64,000 nucleotides of DNA from assembly GCA_007922225.1 (NCBI GenBank), contig ML679956.1, positions 78,390,834 through 78,454,833 on the forward strand, read 5' to 3'. Positions 11,830-23,660 of the stretch are shown piece by piece. Each line of letters starts with the position of its first letter. Within the stretch, counting starts at the first letter, position 1. The stretch is from Emydura subglobosa (lineage: Eukaryota; Chordata; Testudines; Chelidae). The translations under genes were made by a program, and so were the position numbers. The notes beneath the pieces were generated by a model that was not told the origin of the DNA, made no database searches, and worked only from the letters and a program-made list of their open reading frames with translations.

Positions 11830-13900
11830 GGTGGACGGGGGCAGCTGCCTATGCCTAAAACCCCGGCTTTGTTTCTTTTGCTGGTTGTGGCGGGACAGCG
11901 GAGCAGAGAAATGGGTGCTCTGCTGAGGCCTGAAATGCTTCCTCCGAGGCACTGGAGTGTAAAGGCCCAGGGACTTGAGGGTAGCTCTGGTGTCTTTCAG
12001 TCCATGGAGCTTTGCATCCGTCTGCTCTGAGAAGAATGAGACCCCTTCAAACAGAAGGTCCTGGAGAGACTGCTGGACCTCCACTGGCAGGCCCGCAAGA
12101 ACACCTGCGCATGGCCACTGCTGAGGCCATGGATCTAGATGTGGAGTCTGCCATGAGCTGCAGGGTGGCTCCAGGCTATTGACTTCCCCTCTTCTACCAG
12201 TGTGGAGAACTCCTGCCTGGACTCCTAGGGAAGTGAGTGTCTGAACTTTGAAATGGAATCCCAGACATTAAAATCGAATCTCCCTAACACCACCTGTTGG
12301 CTGGAGATGCAGAGCTGTAAACCTTCTGTAGAATAAAATTGTCTACCAAACAGGTCTACCTTCTTGGAGTCCTTCACCTTAGGCATTGCTCCATGCAGCC
12401 AGTATCTCCCTTACGTTGGCCTCCCAGATCACCATGGACCGTGGCGGGGAGTGGGAGTACAAGTACTCATACCCTTGAGCGGGAACAAAGTACTTTTTCT
12501 CACCTCTCTTCGAGGTGGGCAGCAGGGAGGATGGGGTTTGCCATAAGGCTTTAACCGGTCCCATGATCCTCATTGAGAGGCAGAGCCACTTTTGATGGCT
12601 TCACTGCAGCCAAAATATCAACGAGCCTGTGGAAGAATTCTTTGACTATCTCCACTTGCAGCTATAAATTCAAGGCCATCCTCTTCCACAGCTCCTGATG
12701 CGCTTTGAAGTCATCCTGCAGGGGGGCACCCCTGACACTGCTTCGTCCAGTGAGGAAGAAGAGGGAGGCTGCACTGGTGATGGGCCCTCCTTTTGTACTG
12801 CCTGGGTCCCACAGGTCTAGGTTCTGAGGATCAGTACCAAGCTCAATACCAGAATCTGGGTTGGGTGCTGTGTGATGGGATGAAGGAGCCCTTCTTTCCA
12901 AGGCCACTGAACAGGAGTGTCGAGAATGGCCCCTGACATCAGGGGAAAACCTCAAGGATTTCAAAATGGCCATTGAATTGGCATAGGCCAGTGCCCTCTG
13001 GGCAAAGTGCTGAGAGGTACTCCTACTCCTGCGCCCGGGTCCACCACCACATAGGACTCACTGGGGGGGTAATTGAGATCAACCCGTTGTAAACCCGTTG
13101 GCTGGGTATACAATCCCACTTCCGACTCTGACGACAAGCCTTCCTCCGGGGACCATGGAGATGTGGTACTCATTGGTTCCGGAAACTGGTGCTGAGGTGG
13201 GGAGGCCTTCATCGAGGGTAGCATGGTTCTCCCTAGACAGCATGGAGGGGCCCGGTACCAAGGAGTAGCTTGGGTGCGACATGCACCTGCACCGCTGACA
13301 CCAGCTCTTGCACAGCTGATACTGATAGCACCAGCAAGCCTCCAGCCGCTGCGAATGCCTCCGGGTGGACAGCACCGCCATGGCCCTGGAGCCTCCTTAT
13401 CCCTCTGACGCCAGCTGGTCCGGTACCGGGTTCAACAAAACCTGCATACAGGACGGAATCAATGGTACTGTCTGTGGGGCAGGGAAGCGGCCGAACTCAG
13501 CTGCGCTCCCCACGCTTGGCCTTTTTTTGAGTTGGAAAATGCCCCCCCTCGGCCAGCTGCTGCTTCTGTTCCTTTCCTGGCACCAGGGACGCGAAGGGTG
13601 CCCAGAGTCCCTCACAGGGGAGGAGCACTCCTCATAGACACTGAAGTACTCGGTGCAGAGTACGATCAGCTCAGCTCCGAGGAGGTCTGAGCACCTCTTC
13701 CATCGATAGGAACTTCAACCTGGCTGCCAGGTCCTTCGTCCTATGAGGTCTGAACTCCCGGCAGATCTGACAACAATCCCAGACATGAGCCTCGCCCAAG
13801 CACTTTAAGCAGGCGGCGCAGGGCTTGAAGCCTGGTGACCACGGCATTCCTCGGCACCGATGGCAGATGAAAATCCCCCAACAAGTGAGAAACTCCAACT
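11830..13900 (-). pseudogene. DIRS gag-like region, degenerate
   Basis: No long open frame remains, but the N-terminal Cys motif is visible at 13740-13880: PGFKPCAACLKCLGEAHVWD then CCQICREF. It resembles the C-x2-C gag motif of this element group and the partner at 23560-23610 in copy 2. The rest is Ser/Pro-rich (SPWSPEEGLSSESE). Near 12480 it contains FVPAQGYEYLY, which is matched by FIPPKRYEYLY in copy 2 at 19330, confirming that the two elements are related. Confidence 0.65.
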
Positions 13901-14081
13901 ACATTACATACATAAACTATATACAGTCCAAATGAAAAATAAATAACTATTGAAGAAAGAAACAGGGAAATGGACGAAAAACAAGATTGCTGCGTACAGC
14001 TTGCCATAGCAAGAAAAGCAGTTCCAGCGACCATCGTGGGCGGTAAGAAGGAACTGAGGCGGGTGCAGGATCAGCCACTCC

Positions 14082-14224
14082 CTTTATACTAGCACCATGA
14101 GCACGCAGCACCAGGGAGCGCTAGAGCCTACCCAATGGGTATCATTGAGGCAAAAATTTCCAGCAACTGTGCTTGAGGCGCGCACAATTAACATGGAATG
14201 GACATGCGCAAGCACTCAAAGAAC
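14082..14224. repeat. Right inverted terminal repeat of DIRS copy 1
   Basis: Contains aacatggaatggacatgcgc and aagcactcaaagaac at the outer edge and a reversed TATA-like tttatacta at 14083. It is the inverted partner of 7951-8094. Transcription of the minus-strand element would start here. Confidence 0.8.
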
Positions 14225-15007
14225 TGTAAACTCTTCTCTCTGGAGTTGCACAGCACCCCAGTTCCAGAAACAGAATTCCACACTGTGCAATGCTGTGGCC
14301 CTGCCTTAAGAGTATGATATCTATAGGGACATACAAAAATTCTTTCTAGACCAATAACACAGACACACACTTTGCTCAGCCACACAAACACTGGATCCAT
14401 GACCCTGACTTTGTAAAAGAGAGTTAGTGTCAGGGTCAATAATAACCCAAGAGGGATATTTATTTATTTGAGGGGAAGGAGGGCCGGAACATCATGAAGT
14501 CGTCTAACAAACAAGCTATCATGTCTGAGAGGCAGTCTACCAGGGCCCTCTCCTAGCTGCAGCAAGAGGAGTTCTAGATAATGAAGAGAAACTTCTTCAG
14601 CAGCTATGGGACAGAATAGGTGTATCACGGTTCTCTAGAACTAGAAGAAGCCAACACTTTACAACTATTACTATATTTTCTTATTGGAAAGGGTCACCTA
14701 TTTCCTATGTCAGAGGGCCCAGGAAAACCTCATTTAATGGTTTACTAACAAAGCTTTGAGACACATCTGGCCAGACCAGTAATTTGACCTTTCCAGTCCA
14801 CATTTAGAAGTACACCAATATCTTCTGCTCACCATCAGCCTGTATAAGATATTGAAATCCACTCCTTCAACAATTTGAATTTTCTCATAAGTTTGTATTT
14901 GCCACACAACAGACTCGCTGGCCACAGGACTTATGGAATGACCATTTTCTGCTCTCCATTTGAAGACGTGAAAGATGAGATGTTTCATCTGCTGATCACA
15001 CACTTAC
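14225..15007. other. SETD2 intron sequence, no feature
   Basis: Between the DIRS terminal repeat and the SETD2 exon donor. No repeat or exon recognised. Confidence 0.5.
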
Positions 15008-15119
15008 CTTCATTGGGTTTTCATCGTATGTTGGGGTCCCAAGGTCCATTTCAGCTTCATGATCAAGGCTGGCATCATCCCCGGGGCTGTCCCAGTTAGG
15101 AGGATCCCACTGGGTTTGC
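15008..15119 (-). CDS. SETD2: SETD2 exon: second half of WW domain and pre-SRI acidic linker
   Basis: Exon of 112 nt, one base plus 37 codons. The acceptor is TCTCTAG at 15120-15121 and the donor AAG|GTAAG at 15007. The first base completes the Arg codon of ITR. The peptide QTQWDPPNWDSPGDD carries the second WW tryptophan and the terminal Pro. It continues ASLDHEAEMDLGTPTYDEN and ends PMK. In SETD2 this acidic linker runs into the SRI domain, which binds the doubly phosphorylated C-terminal repeats of RNA polymerase II. The donor is a strong consensus, so the protein continues, but I could not find the SRI exons in 1-15007. Identity is certain; what follows it is not visible. Confidence 0.96.
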
Positions 15120-15439
15120 CTAGAGAAAGAAAGGAATGGTCTCATTCATAGCTTGGAGTAATAGGAGGCACATAGATAAAATTACATTCATATACTCTAT
15201 TCGGGACACTTGGAAGCCAGCCCCGATTGGAGTCAGTCATTTGCAGGAAGGCAAACAGAACTCTCAGCTTTGATCACACACACCAGTGCTTCACAAAAAC
15301 TTCCTGTAAAGAATATTTTGAATTGACAGGGATATGAACAGTTTCAACGCACTGAAAGTACTATAAATAAATCAACGATAAACAGCAATGCATTTCACGT
15401 TGGGGCATCTATGAGCATGCCACCGGACGAGGGGTGGAC

Positions 15440-16310
15440 CTAATCTTAAAGTTGTCCCTTCTTCCAGATCAATAATGACTAATAGCACAATAATGGCATT
15501 CAGAGATGATATCACATAGGGTAGTTATGAATGCCAGTGTAGCCAGAATTATACAGTAAGAGAAGTTAGACACGTTTATGAAATAAATGAGGTTCAATCC
15601 AAAAAAAATCCAAGCTAGTGCATCTGGGGAAAAGTCATCATATGCATTCATGGGAAAGAGAAACCTGGAAGGCTGTAATGCTGAAAGGTGTTGGGATGAC
15701 ATGAATTTTCAAAACAATGTGGTAGCAAGCAAACAGTGTGGTTTTGGTTTGCCTGTGCAGACATCTCGTCACAGAGCCCAAGGGCAGTAGTCTCTTCCCT
15801 ATAGAAATGAGGTCAGACCACACCTGAAATCAAGTATTCAGTTCTAGGCATTTCATTACTGGAAAGATGCAAACAAACAGGGAGAATTTCATAAGAAGTG
15901 CAACAAGAATGAACAAAGAATAGGAGGGATTGATTGATTGATGAGGAATGATTAATTTAATATAGATATGCATGGCTAAATGATGAGTAATGAGATATAA
16001 TAGCCAGCTACATGGGTACATCCATCAACAAGGGAGAGAAACTGTTTAGTGTGATCCACGGTGGGATAAGTACAAGCAATGGAAAGTTTAGGCTGAGTAT
16101 CAGGAAAGATGTCTTAAAATGCAGTCTATTTGACTGTGGAATGGTCTCCCAGGAGAAGTTTTGGAAGCCCCATCCCTTAGACTAGGCAAAACCCTGAAGA
16201 GGCCAACAGAGAGAACTATTCTGCACTGGGCCCTGGCAGATAGACTACATGACCAAATGCTACATATAGGTCTTTTCCATCTCTAACTGCTATTATTCTA
16301 TACAAGGCCG
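15440..16310 (+). mobile_element. Old CR1 LINE, RT C-terminus and 3' end
   Basis: Plus-strand order: agctagtgcatctggggaaa, gcattcatgggaaagagaaa (FMGKRNLE), caatgtggtagcaagcaaac, gaggtcagaccacacctgaa, tgactgtggaatggtctccc, then ctgggccctggcagatagac and attattctat. This order matches the end of CR1 ORF2 plus the 3' UTR. Many indels; older than the copy at 20.9 kb. Antisense to SETD2. Confidence 0.75.
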
Positions 16311-16329
16311 GGACTTGTAGCTGTCTACA

Positions 16330-16640
16330 CTATGGATTTAGCTGAGGTTAGTCCTGCTTTAAACATTCATCAAATATGCTTGTTCCAATTCACTCAGCCA
16401 CACAGCTTCCATGCCATCGGGTGGAGGGATGTGAGATTCGAGTGGATTAAGCGTCCATCATCTTGAGAGACCAGAGCCGGAAACAATGGTAGAATGATGG
16501 ACTCATCCACCGAGAGGCTTACCAGAGTTGGGAACCAATGTTGGTGTGGCTATGCCGAAGCTATGAGGATCATCTGGGCCTTGTCCCTTCTGGCCTTGAG
16601 TAGTACCCTATGAATCAGCATTATAAGGGGAAATGCATAT
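16330..16640 (-). pseudogene. DIRS copy 2 RNase H C-terminal end, displaced by CR1
   Basis: Minus-strand reading gives YAFPLIMLIHRVLLKARRDK then QMILIAS and QHWFPTLVSLSVDE. This corresponds to the YAFPP...LI-x-RVL block that follows RNase H in DIRS/Ty3 elements. It is the continuation of 17613-18400, separated by the CR1 composite. Confidence 0.65.
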
Positions 16641-16654
16641 AGCAACTTCCCTTC

Positions 16655-17612
16655 CCATTGAAAAAGCTGAAGTCCTCAATGTTTTTTTTGCCTCTGTCTT
16701 CACAGACAAGGTCAGCTCCCAGACTACTGCACAGGGCAGCCAAGAACAGGTTCTATTTTGCAGAACTGCTGCCTACCCAGTCGGTCCCGAGTTTGTAGCT
16801 GTGCATTGGATTCTTCCATCCTATATGGGACTCTGCACTTGTCCTTGTTGAACCTCATCAGATTTCTTTTGGCCCAATCTTCCAATTTGTCTAGATCACA
16901 CTGTATCCTATCCCTACCTTCCAGGGTATCTACCCCTACCCCCCAGCTTAGTGTCATCTGCAAACGTGCTGACAGTGAAATCCACCCCATGTTGCCAAGA
17001 AGGCTAACAGCATATTGGGCTGCATTAGTAGGATCATTGCCAGCAAAAAGGGGGAAGTGATTATTCCCTTCTATTTGGCACTGTTGGGGCCACATTTGGA
17101 GTACTGTGTCCAGTTTTGGGCCCCCCACTACAGAAGGGATGTGGACAAGTTGGAGAAAGTCCAGTGGAGGGCAACAAAAATGATTAGGGGACTGGAGCAC
17201 ATGACTTATTAGGAAAGGCTGAGGGAACTGGGCTTGTTTAGACTACAGAAGAGAAGAGTGAGGGGGGATTTGATAGTAGCCTTCAACTACCTGAAAGGGT
17301 ATTCCAGGGAGGATGGAGCTAGGCTGTTATCAATGGTGGCAGATGACAGAACAAAGAGCAATGATCTCAAGTTGCAGTGGGGGATGTCTAGGCTGGATAT
17401 TAGGAAAAACTTTTTCACTAGGAGAATGGTGAAGCACTGTTATGCACTGTAATTATCTAGGGAGGTGGTGGAATCTCCATCTTTAGAAGAATTTAAGGCC
17501 CAGCTTGACAAAGCCCAGGCAGGGAAGATTTAGTTGGGGTTGACCCTGCTTTGAACAGGGGGTTGGACTCCATGACTTGCTGAGGTCCCTTCCAACCCTA
17601 ATATTATATGAT
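16655..17612 (+). mobile_element. CR1 insertion with internal inversion
   Basis: Three joined CR1 pieces. 16655-16740 is plus-sense ([20 protein letters not shown]). 16745-16970 is minus-sense ([31 protein letters not shown]). 16985-17612 is plus-sense ([30 protein letters not shown] through the 3' UTR) and ends at attatatgattctatgg. The 3' end is intact and the order is sense, inverted, sense. See findings. Confidence 0.85.
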
Positions 17613-18830
17613 TCTATGGTAGGAGAAAGGCGTCAGAGGGAGCACTATATGACCAAAACTATAGACACATTTCTTGTTGAGCCTGGTCGCAAAAAAGTTC
17701 GCCTCAGAAACCCCCACTTTTGGAAAACAGCATTCAGAACGTCCGGTTGAATGAACCATTCGTGATGGCTGACAAAGGACCTGCTCAGATGATCTGTCAG
17801 AGTGTTCTGAAAGCCTTGCAGGTAAAAGGCTTCCAGGTGAATAGGCTGGGCTACACAAAACTCCCACAGGTTCAGGGCTTCCTGGCACAGGGGTGACGAA
17901 TGGGCGTCCCCCCTTGCTTGTTTATATAAAACATTGCCATGGTATTGTCTGTGAGCACTGAGATGCACTTCCCTCGTAGGGTGGATTGGAAGGCCCGGCA
18001 AGCCAGGTATACTGCCTGCAGCTCTCTGATATTGATATGAAGGGTCAACTCCTCCTCTGACCATCGGCCTTGAGGGACCCCAGATAGACGCCTCAGACAT
18101 GGGTGGTGAGCACGTCACCAGACACATTGACGGGCTGGGTCTCATAAAGGGAACCCCCCAGCACATCATGAGCGGGTCCACCCACCACAGGCAGGAGTGG
18201 ATAACCGCCAGTGAGACTGTCACTATCTTGCTCAAGGAGTCTCTGCTCGGCACATACATTGCTGCCAGCCACATTTGGAGGGGTCTCATTCTGAGGTGAG
18301 TGTGTTGTACCACATATGTACAAGAGGACATGTGGCCCAAGAGTTTGAGACAGATTCTTGCTGCGGTCGTAGAATATGCCCTAAGATCATGGATAAGGAC
18401 CACTGTGGCTTTGAAGTGGCTCTCCAGGAGGGAGGCACTGAGTAGTGTTAAGAACCACTCCTAAAAACAATCTTTTGTGTTGGTAACCAGGATAGATTTT
18501 CGCTTATTCACCAAACCTGAATTTCTGTTTTCCTGAGGAAGGCTGCCACCATCGATATGTACATTGTGAAGACCCTTGGAGCTGCAGATAGGTCGAAGGG
18601 TAGTACTGTGAACTGTCAGTGACAGTTGTTTACTACAAAGCACAGGTAACTTCCCGAGGCCCTGAAAGAGGCCTATGTGAAAGTATGGGTCTTTTAAGTC
18701 GAGGACGGCATACCAGTCCCCTGGATCCAGGGAGGGGATGATTGAAGCCAGTGAGACCAACGGAACTTCAGCTTCTTCATGAACCAGTTGAGTTTCACAG
18801 ATCCAGGGTAGGCCTGAGATCCTCATGTGA
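17613..18830 (-). pseudogene. DIRS copy 2 RT and RNase H, degenerate
   Basis: RT motif A region at 18660-18760 reads VSLASIIPSLDPGDWYAVLD then LKDPYFHI, so here the catalytic Asp of LDLKD survives, unlike copy 1. Motif C is not found: the frame after SMVAAFLRKTEIQ runs into a stop near 18515. The RNase H part gives NTLTDHLSRSFVSHHEWFIQ. Overall about the same degree of decay as copy 1. Confidence 0.75.
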
Positions 18831-20060
18831 CTTCGGGATTAGGAAGTAGCAGGAGTAAAAGCCCGTGCCTCTGAAGCTTCAAATGGAAGGTTTTGCACAG
18901 CCTGCTTAACTTCATGAGGCAGGCCCGATGACTGTAGCCATGAGCAGCAACGCAACTACTGCTGTTGCCATGGCGCAAGCTGCAGTGTTCAGTGTCTAGG
19001 GCTGCCTGAAACAGAGTCTTAGTTACCGCTCTGCCCTCATCGATCAGTGACCCAAATTCCGATCTGTACTCCTCCAGTAAGAGCTCCTTAAACTTGGACA
19101 ATGTCAGTCAAGAATTAAAGTCATTTCTACTCAAGAGGGCATGATGATTTGCAATCCTTAGCTGGCGGTCCCATGTAGAGTAGATTTTCCTACTCAGAAA
19201 GTCCAGCTTCTTGGCATTTTTTGCCTTTGGTGATAGCACCTGTTGGACCTGTTGGCCCTGTCTCTCTCTCGTTGGCCACGGCATGAGGGAACTAGGTGGA
19301 GGATGTGTATATAAGTATTCGTACCTCTTAGGGGGTATGAAGTATTTCCTCTTAACCCGCTTGGCCATGGGTTGGAAAAGAGGCAGGCGTTTGCCACAAC
19401 ACCTTGATGAACCACGAAATTGCCTCATTCAAGGGTAAAGTGATCCTTGCCTGACCCAAAGGCGACAAAATGTCCAACAGTGCCAGGGTTGCTTCCTTTA
19501 TCTCCTCAACCTTCAGGCCAAGGCTTTAGGCCATCCGTCACAAGAGTTCCTGATGCAACTTATAGTCATCCTGCACTGGTTCTATAGCCATGCCTGCTAC
19601 TACCTCGTCAGGAAAAGAGGACGACATAGCCCCGACTGACTCAGGGACTTAGCCCTCCTGTTGTGGTGTGTCACCTGCAGGCATGTCTTGGGAGGGCAGA
19701 GTCTCTGCCATTACTACTGAGTCCCTCTCCAAGGAGGGAGTTTGGGTGGAGGTGCCATGCCTTCAGATGACCCTGAGAGGGACCACCCTGTCCGTGATCC
19801 CTGAGGGGCCTGTGTTGCCCATGGAGCCCATGCTGGCCACTGGGATGGGACTTGCTATTGGGGTAGCAACCAAGGCTTGGACACCTAGCCCTCGCTCATG
19901 GCCCGCCTGTTGTCTGCTTCTTTGGGATGCACAGGATGCTGGCGGAGATCCAGAGTCCAAGGACCTGCTCCTAGGTGACCATTGGGGCACTGTGCCTCTC
20001 AGTGCTGAGCTTTGGTGTCATGAAGTTGAATGGCACATAGATCTTGAATGGTGCCGAGAT
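18823..20060 (-). pseudogene. DIRS copy 2 gag region, part 1
   Basis: Degraded gag on the minus strand, with FIPPKRYEYLYTHPPPSSL at 19300-19345 equivalent to a block in copy 1. No intact frame. Confidence 0.55.
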
Positions 20061-20605
20061 CATAGAATCAGAGTTGGAAGGGACCTCAAGAGGTCATCTA
20101 GTCCAACCCCCTGCTCAGAGCAGGACTAACCTCAGCTAAATAATCCCAGTGAGAGTTTTGTCAAGCCGCAGCTTAAAAACTTCTAAAGATGGAGATTCCA
20201 CCACCTCCCTAGGTAACCCATTCCAGTGCTTCACCACCCTCCTAGTGAAAAACTTTTTCCTAATGTCCAACCTAGACCTCCCCCACTGCAACTTGAGACC
20301 ACTGCTCCTTGTTCTGTCATCTGCCACCACTGAGAACAGCCTAGCTCCATCCTCCCTGGAACACCCCTTTCAGGTAGTTAAAGGCTGCTATCAAATCCCC
20401 CCTCATTCTTCTCTTCTGTAGACTGAACAAGCTTAGTTCCTTCAGCCTCTCCTCATAAGTCTTGTGCTCTAGCCCCCTAATCATTTCTGTTGCCCTCTGC
20501 TGGACTCTCTCTAACTTCTCCACATCCTTCTTGTACTGGGGGGTCCAAAACTGGACACAATACTCCAAATGTGGCCGCACCGATGCCGAATAGAGGGGAA
20601 TGAGG
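20060..20605 (-). mobile_element. CR1 LINE 3' end, 5'-truncated
   Basis: Begins atcatagaatcagagttgga (CR1 3' terminus, reversed). It encodes on the minus strand [38 protein letters not shown] and [20 protein letters not shown], the C-terminus of CR1 ORF2. It ends near ccgaatagaggggaatgagg at 20605. The frame is nearly open over 540 bp, so it is fairly young. Confidence 0.9.
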
Positions 20606-20898
20606 GGAACTCAAGTGATGACCTGATACGTAACAGTGGTGTGTCTCACACAGGTGCCGTGACATTGATGTGCATTGGGAGGAAGTTCTACTCTGGGTCC
20701 TGTATCAGTGCCTTGACCCAGAACAGTGTTGAGAGTGCGGCTGGTGCTGTGGCTAGGATTGGCTTCAAGATCTTGATCAATGTCACGGTACCCAGACCAG
20801 GAAACTGAGCATCATTGTGTTGTGCTCGTAGAGGTTTCCCAGGACCAGGATCTTTGCCTCGCCATCACCACTGGCTTTCCACTGCTTAAGCCCTGACT
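20606..20898 (-). pseudogene. DIRS copy 2 gag region, part 2
   Basis: Short gag remnant between two CR1 insertions. Assigned by position and by Ser/Pro-rich composition, not by a motif. Confidence 0.45.
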
Positions 20899-22995
20899 TA
20901 ATATCATAGAATCATAGAGTTGGAAGGGACCTCAGGAGGTCATCTAGTCCAACCCCCTGCTCAAAGCAGGACTAACCTCACCTATATCATCCCAACCAGG
21001 GCTTTGTCAAGCCTCAGCTTAAAAACCTGTAAGAATGGAGATTCCACCACCTCCCTAGGTAACCCATTCCAATGCTTCACCACCCTCCTAGTAAAAAACT
21101 TTTTCCTAATGTCCAACCTAGACCTCCCCCCCTGCAACTTGAGACCGTTGCTCCTTGTTCTGTCATCTGCCACCACCGAGAACAGCCTAGCCCCATCCTC
21201 CCTGGAACCCCCTTTCAGGTAGTTAAAGGCCGCTATCAAATCCCCCCTCATTCTTCTCTTTTGCAGACTGAACAAGCCCAGTTCCCTCAGCCTCTCCTCA
21301 TAAGTCCTGTGCTCCAGCCCCCTAATCATTTTGGTTGCCCTCCGCTGCACTCTCTCCAAATTGTCCACATCTTTTTTGTAGTGGGGGGCCCAAAACTGGA
21401 CACAGTATTCTAAATGCGGCCTCACCAATGCCGAATAGAGGGGAATAATCACTTCCCGTGACCTGCTGGCAATGCCCCTCCTAATGCAGCCCAATATTCC
21501 ATTAGCCTTCTTGACAACCAGGGCACACTGCTGACTCATATCCAGCTTTTTATCCACCGTTACCCCCAGGTCCTTTTCTGCAGAGCTGCTGCCCAGCTCG
21601 TCGGTCCCCAGTCTATAGCTGTGCATGGGATTCTTCCTTCCTAAGTGGAGGACTCTGCACTTGTCCTTGTTGAACCTCATTAGATTTCTTTTGGCCCAAT
21701 CCTCCAGTTTGTTTAGGTCACTCTGTATCCTATCCCTACCCTACAGGGTATCTACCACTGCCCCCAGCTTAGTGTCGTCCGCAAACTTGCTGAGGGTGCA
21801 ATCTACCCTATCCTCCAGATCATTAATAAAGATGTTGAACAAAACCGGCCCCAGGACAGACCCCTGGGGAACTCCACTTGTGACCGGTTGCCACCTAGAC
21901 ATGGAGCCATTGATCACTACACGTTGAGCCCTATGCTCTAGCCAGTTCTCTATCCATTTTATAGTCCATTCATCCAACCCATACTTCTTTAACTTGCTGA
22001 TAAGAATACTGTGCGAGACAGTATCAAAAGCTTTGCTAAAGTCAAGGTATATCACATCCACCGCCTTCCCTACATCCACAGAGCCAGTCACCTCATCATA
22101 GAAAGCAATCAGGTTGGTCAGGCATGACTTTCCCTTGGTGAATCCGTGTTGACTGTTCCTGATCACCTTCCTCTCCTCCAAGTGCCTTAAAATGGATTCC
22201 TTAAGGACCTGCTCCATGATTTTTCCAGGGATTGAGGTGAGGCTGACCGGTCTGTAGTTCCCTGGATCCTCTTTCCTCCCTTTTTTGAAGATGGGCACTA
22301 GATTTGCTTTTTTCCAGTCCTCAGGGACCTCCCCCTGTTGCCACGAGCTTTCAAAGATATTAGCCAATGGCTCTGAAATCACCTCAGCCAACTCCCTCAG
22401 CACCCTCGGATGCATTGCATCCGGCCCCATGGACTTGTGTATGTCCAATCCTTCTAAATAGTCTTGGACCCGTTCCTTCAGCACTGTGGGATGTTTGCCT
22501 CCTTCCCATTCTGTGCCACCCAGTACAGCAGTCTGGGAGCTGATCTTGTCTGTGAAGACAGAGGCAAAAAAGGCATTGAGTACCTCAGCTTTCTCCACAT
22601 CCTCCGTCTCTAGGTCGCCCCCCCTCATTCTTTAAGGGGCCCACTCTTTCCCGAATCTTCCTCTTGTTGGCAACATGCCTGTAGAAACCCTTCTTGTTCC
22701 CCTTCACGTCCTTTGCTAGCTGCAACTCCAATTGCGCTTTGGCCTTCCTGATTTCATTCCTGCACATTCGAGCAGTGTTTATATAATCCTCCCTAGTCAC
22801 CTGACCAAGCTTCCACTTCTTGTAAGCTTCTTTTTTGCGTTTAAGTTCGCCAAGGACATCTTTGTTAAGCCAAGCTGGACGCCTACCATATTTGCTATTC
22901 TTTCCGCACATCGGGATGGTTTGCTCTTGTGCCCTCAATAAGGTCTCTTTAAAAAACAGCCAGATGTGGTCAGATCCTGGGGCATCTGGGTCCAT
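20899..22995 (-). mobile_element. Young CR1 LINE, 5'-truncated, nearly intact RT
   Basis: A 2.1-kb CR1 sense to SETD2. It ends atatcatagaatcatagag (reversed 3' end). Minus-strand ORF2 blocks: [128 protein letters not shown] (catalytic FADD), [16 protein letters not shown] and [20 protein letters not shown]. Only two breaks are seen: a frameshift at a run of seven G (about 22618-22624) and a TAG stop after DTL (about 21741). The endonuclease domain is absent through 5' truncation at about 22995. Confidence 0.93.
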
Positions 22996-23660
22996 CCTTC
23001 CAGTCCACGGCTCTGGGTGGGCAGAGGTGTTGGGAAGGTCAACAGACTCGTCATGGCCTCGAATGCTTCTGGTGTAGAAGTGGGGGAGCCAAGGCAGCTT
23101 CTCCTGCTAGAGTCACCCTAGAGTCTATGCCCACCGGACTCAACAGCTCTTCCCTCTGAACCAGAGTCAACAGTGCTAATCGAAATGTTCCTGGGCAGGG
23201 ATAGTCTGGCATAGGCTTCACCCGCTAGACCTTCTTTACCGCAGAACGACCTCTGTTGGACTTCCTTGCCCTGTTCTGGGGCACCAGCAATGCTGAGTAG
23301 TGCTGCCCTTCCAGTGCTGCCTTCTTCGAGGCCAGCAAGGAGTGTCGGTAGCGAGCAGTGCTCAGTGCCAGGGACCTTGACCTGAGCTGGGGCTCCCTTA
23401 TTGGGGTCAATGTGCTCCTGGCTGATGAAGTGGAGGGTGCAGAGTCTGGCTGGGCTGAGATGCCGCTGGGCGAAGTGTCGCTTTCACTAGGAGAAATGTA
23501 AGTCTATTATCTCTCTCCTTTTTAATTCTCAGCTGAAAGTTCTTGCAAATACAGGACTTGGTGGGAATGAGGCCTTCTCCTATGCACATCAAACAATTTT
23601 TGGGTGGATCACTCATCCGAATCTTGTGAGGGCAAGTGGCACTCTTCTTGAAGCCTTGGG
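22996..23660 (-). pseudogene. DIRS copy 2 gag N-terminal part with Cys motif
   Basis: Minus-strand 23407-23616 reads MSDPPKNCLMCIGEGLIPTK then SCICKNFQLRIKKERD. This is the C-x2-C-x-GEG...C-x-C gag motif also seen in copy 1. Confidence 0.6.

Larger units (their letters stand above)
7951..14224 (-). mobile_element. DIRS-type (tyrosine recombinase) retrotransposon, decayed, copy 1
   Basis: About 6.3-kb element in the same orientation as SETD2. Order on the minus strand: right inverted terminal repeat (14082-14224), gag (about 13900-11830), reverse transcriptase (about 11560-10900), RNase H (about 10560-9900), tyrosine recombinase (about 9225-8560), left terminal repeat (7951-8430). The ends are inverted relative to each other, unlike LTR elements. 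A copy of the outer terminus (gagtgcttgcacatgtccat) is repeated internally at 8440-8470, matching the internal complementary region of DIRS elements. All genes carry stops and frameshifts. A CR1 tail (8095-8262) and a MITE (9594-9884) are inserted inside it. Confidence 0.85.

Noticed and set aside
19668..20129. 153-codon plus-strand frame
   Set aside because: Antisense to the DIRS copy 2 gag region and the start of a CR1. No independent motif.
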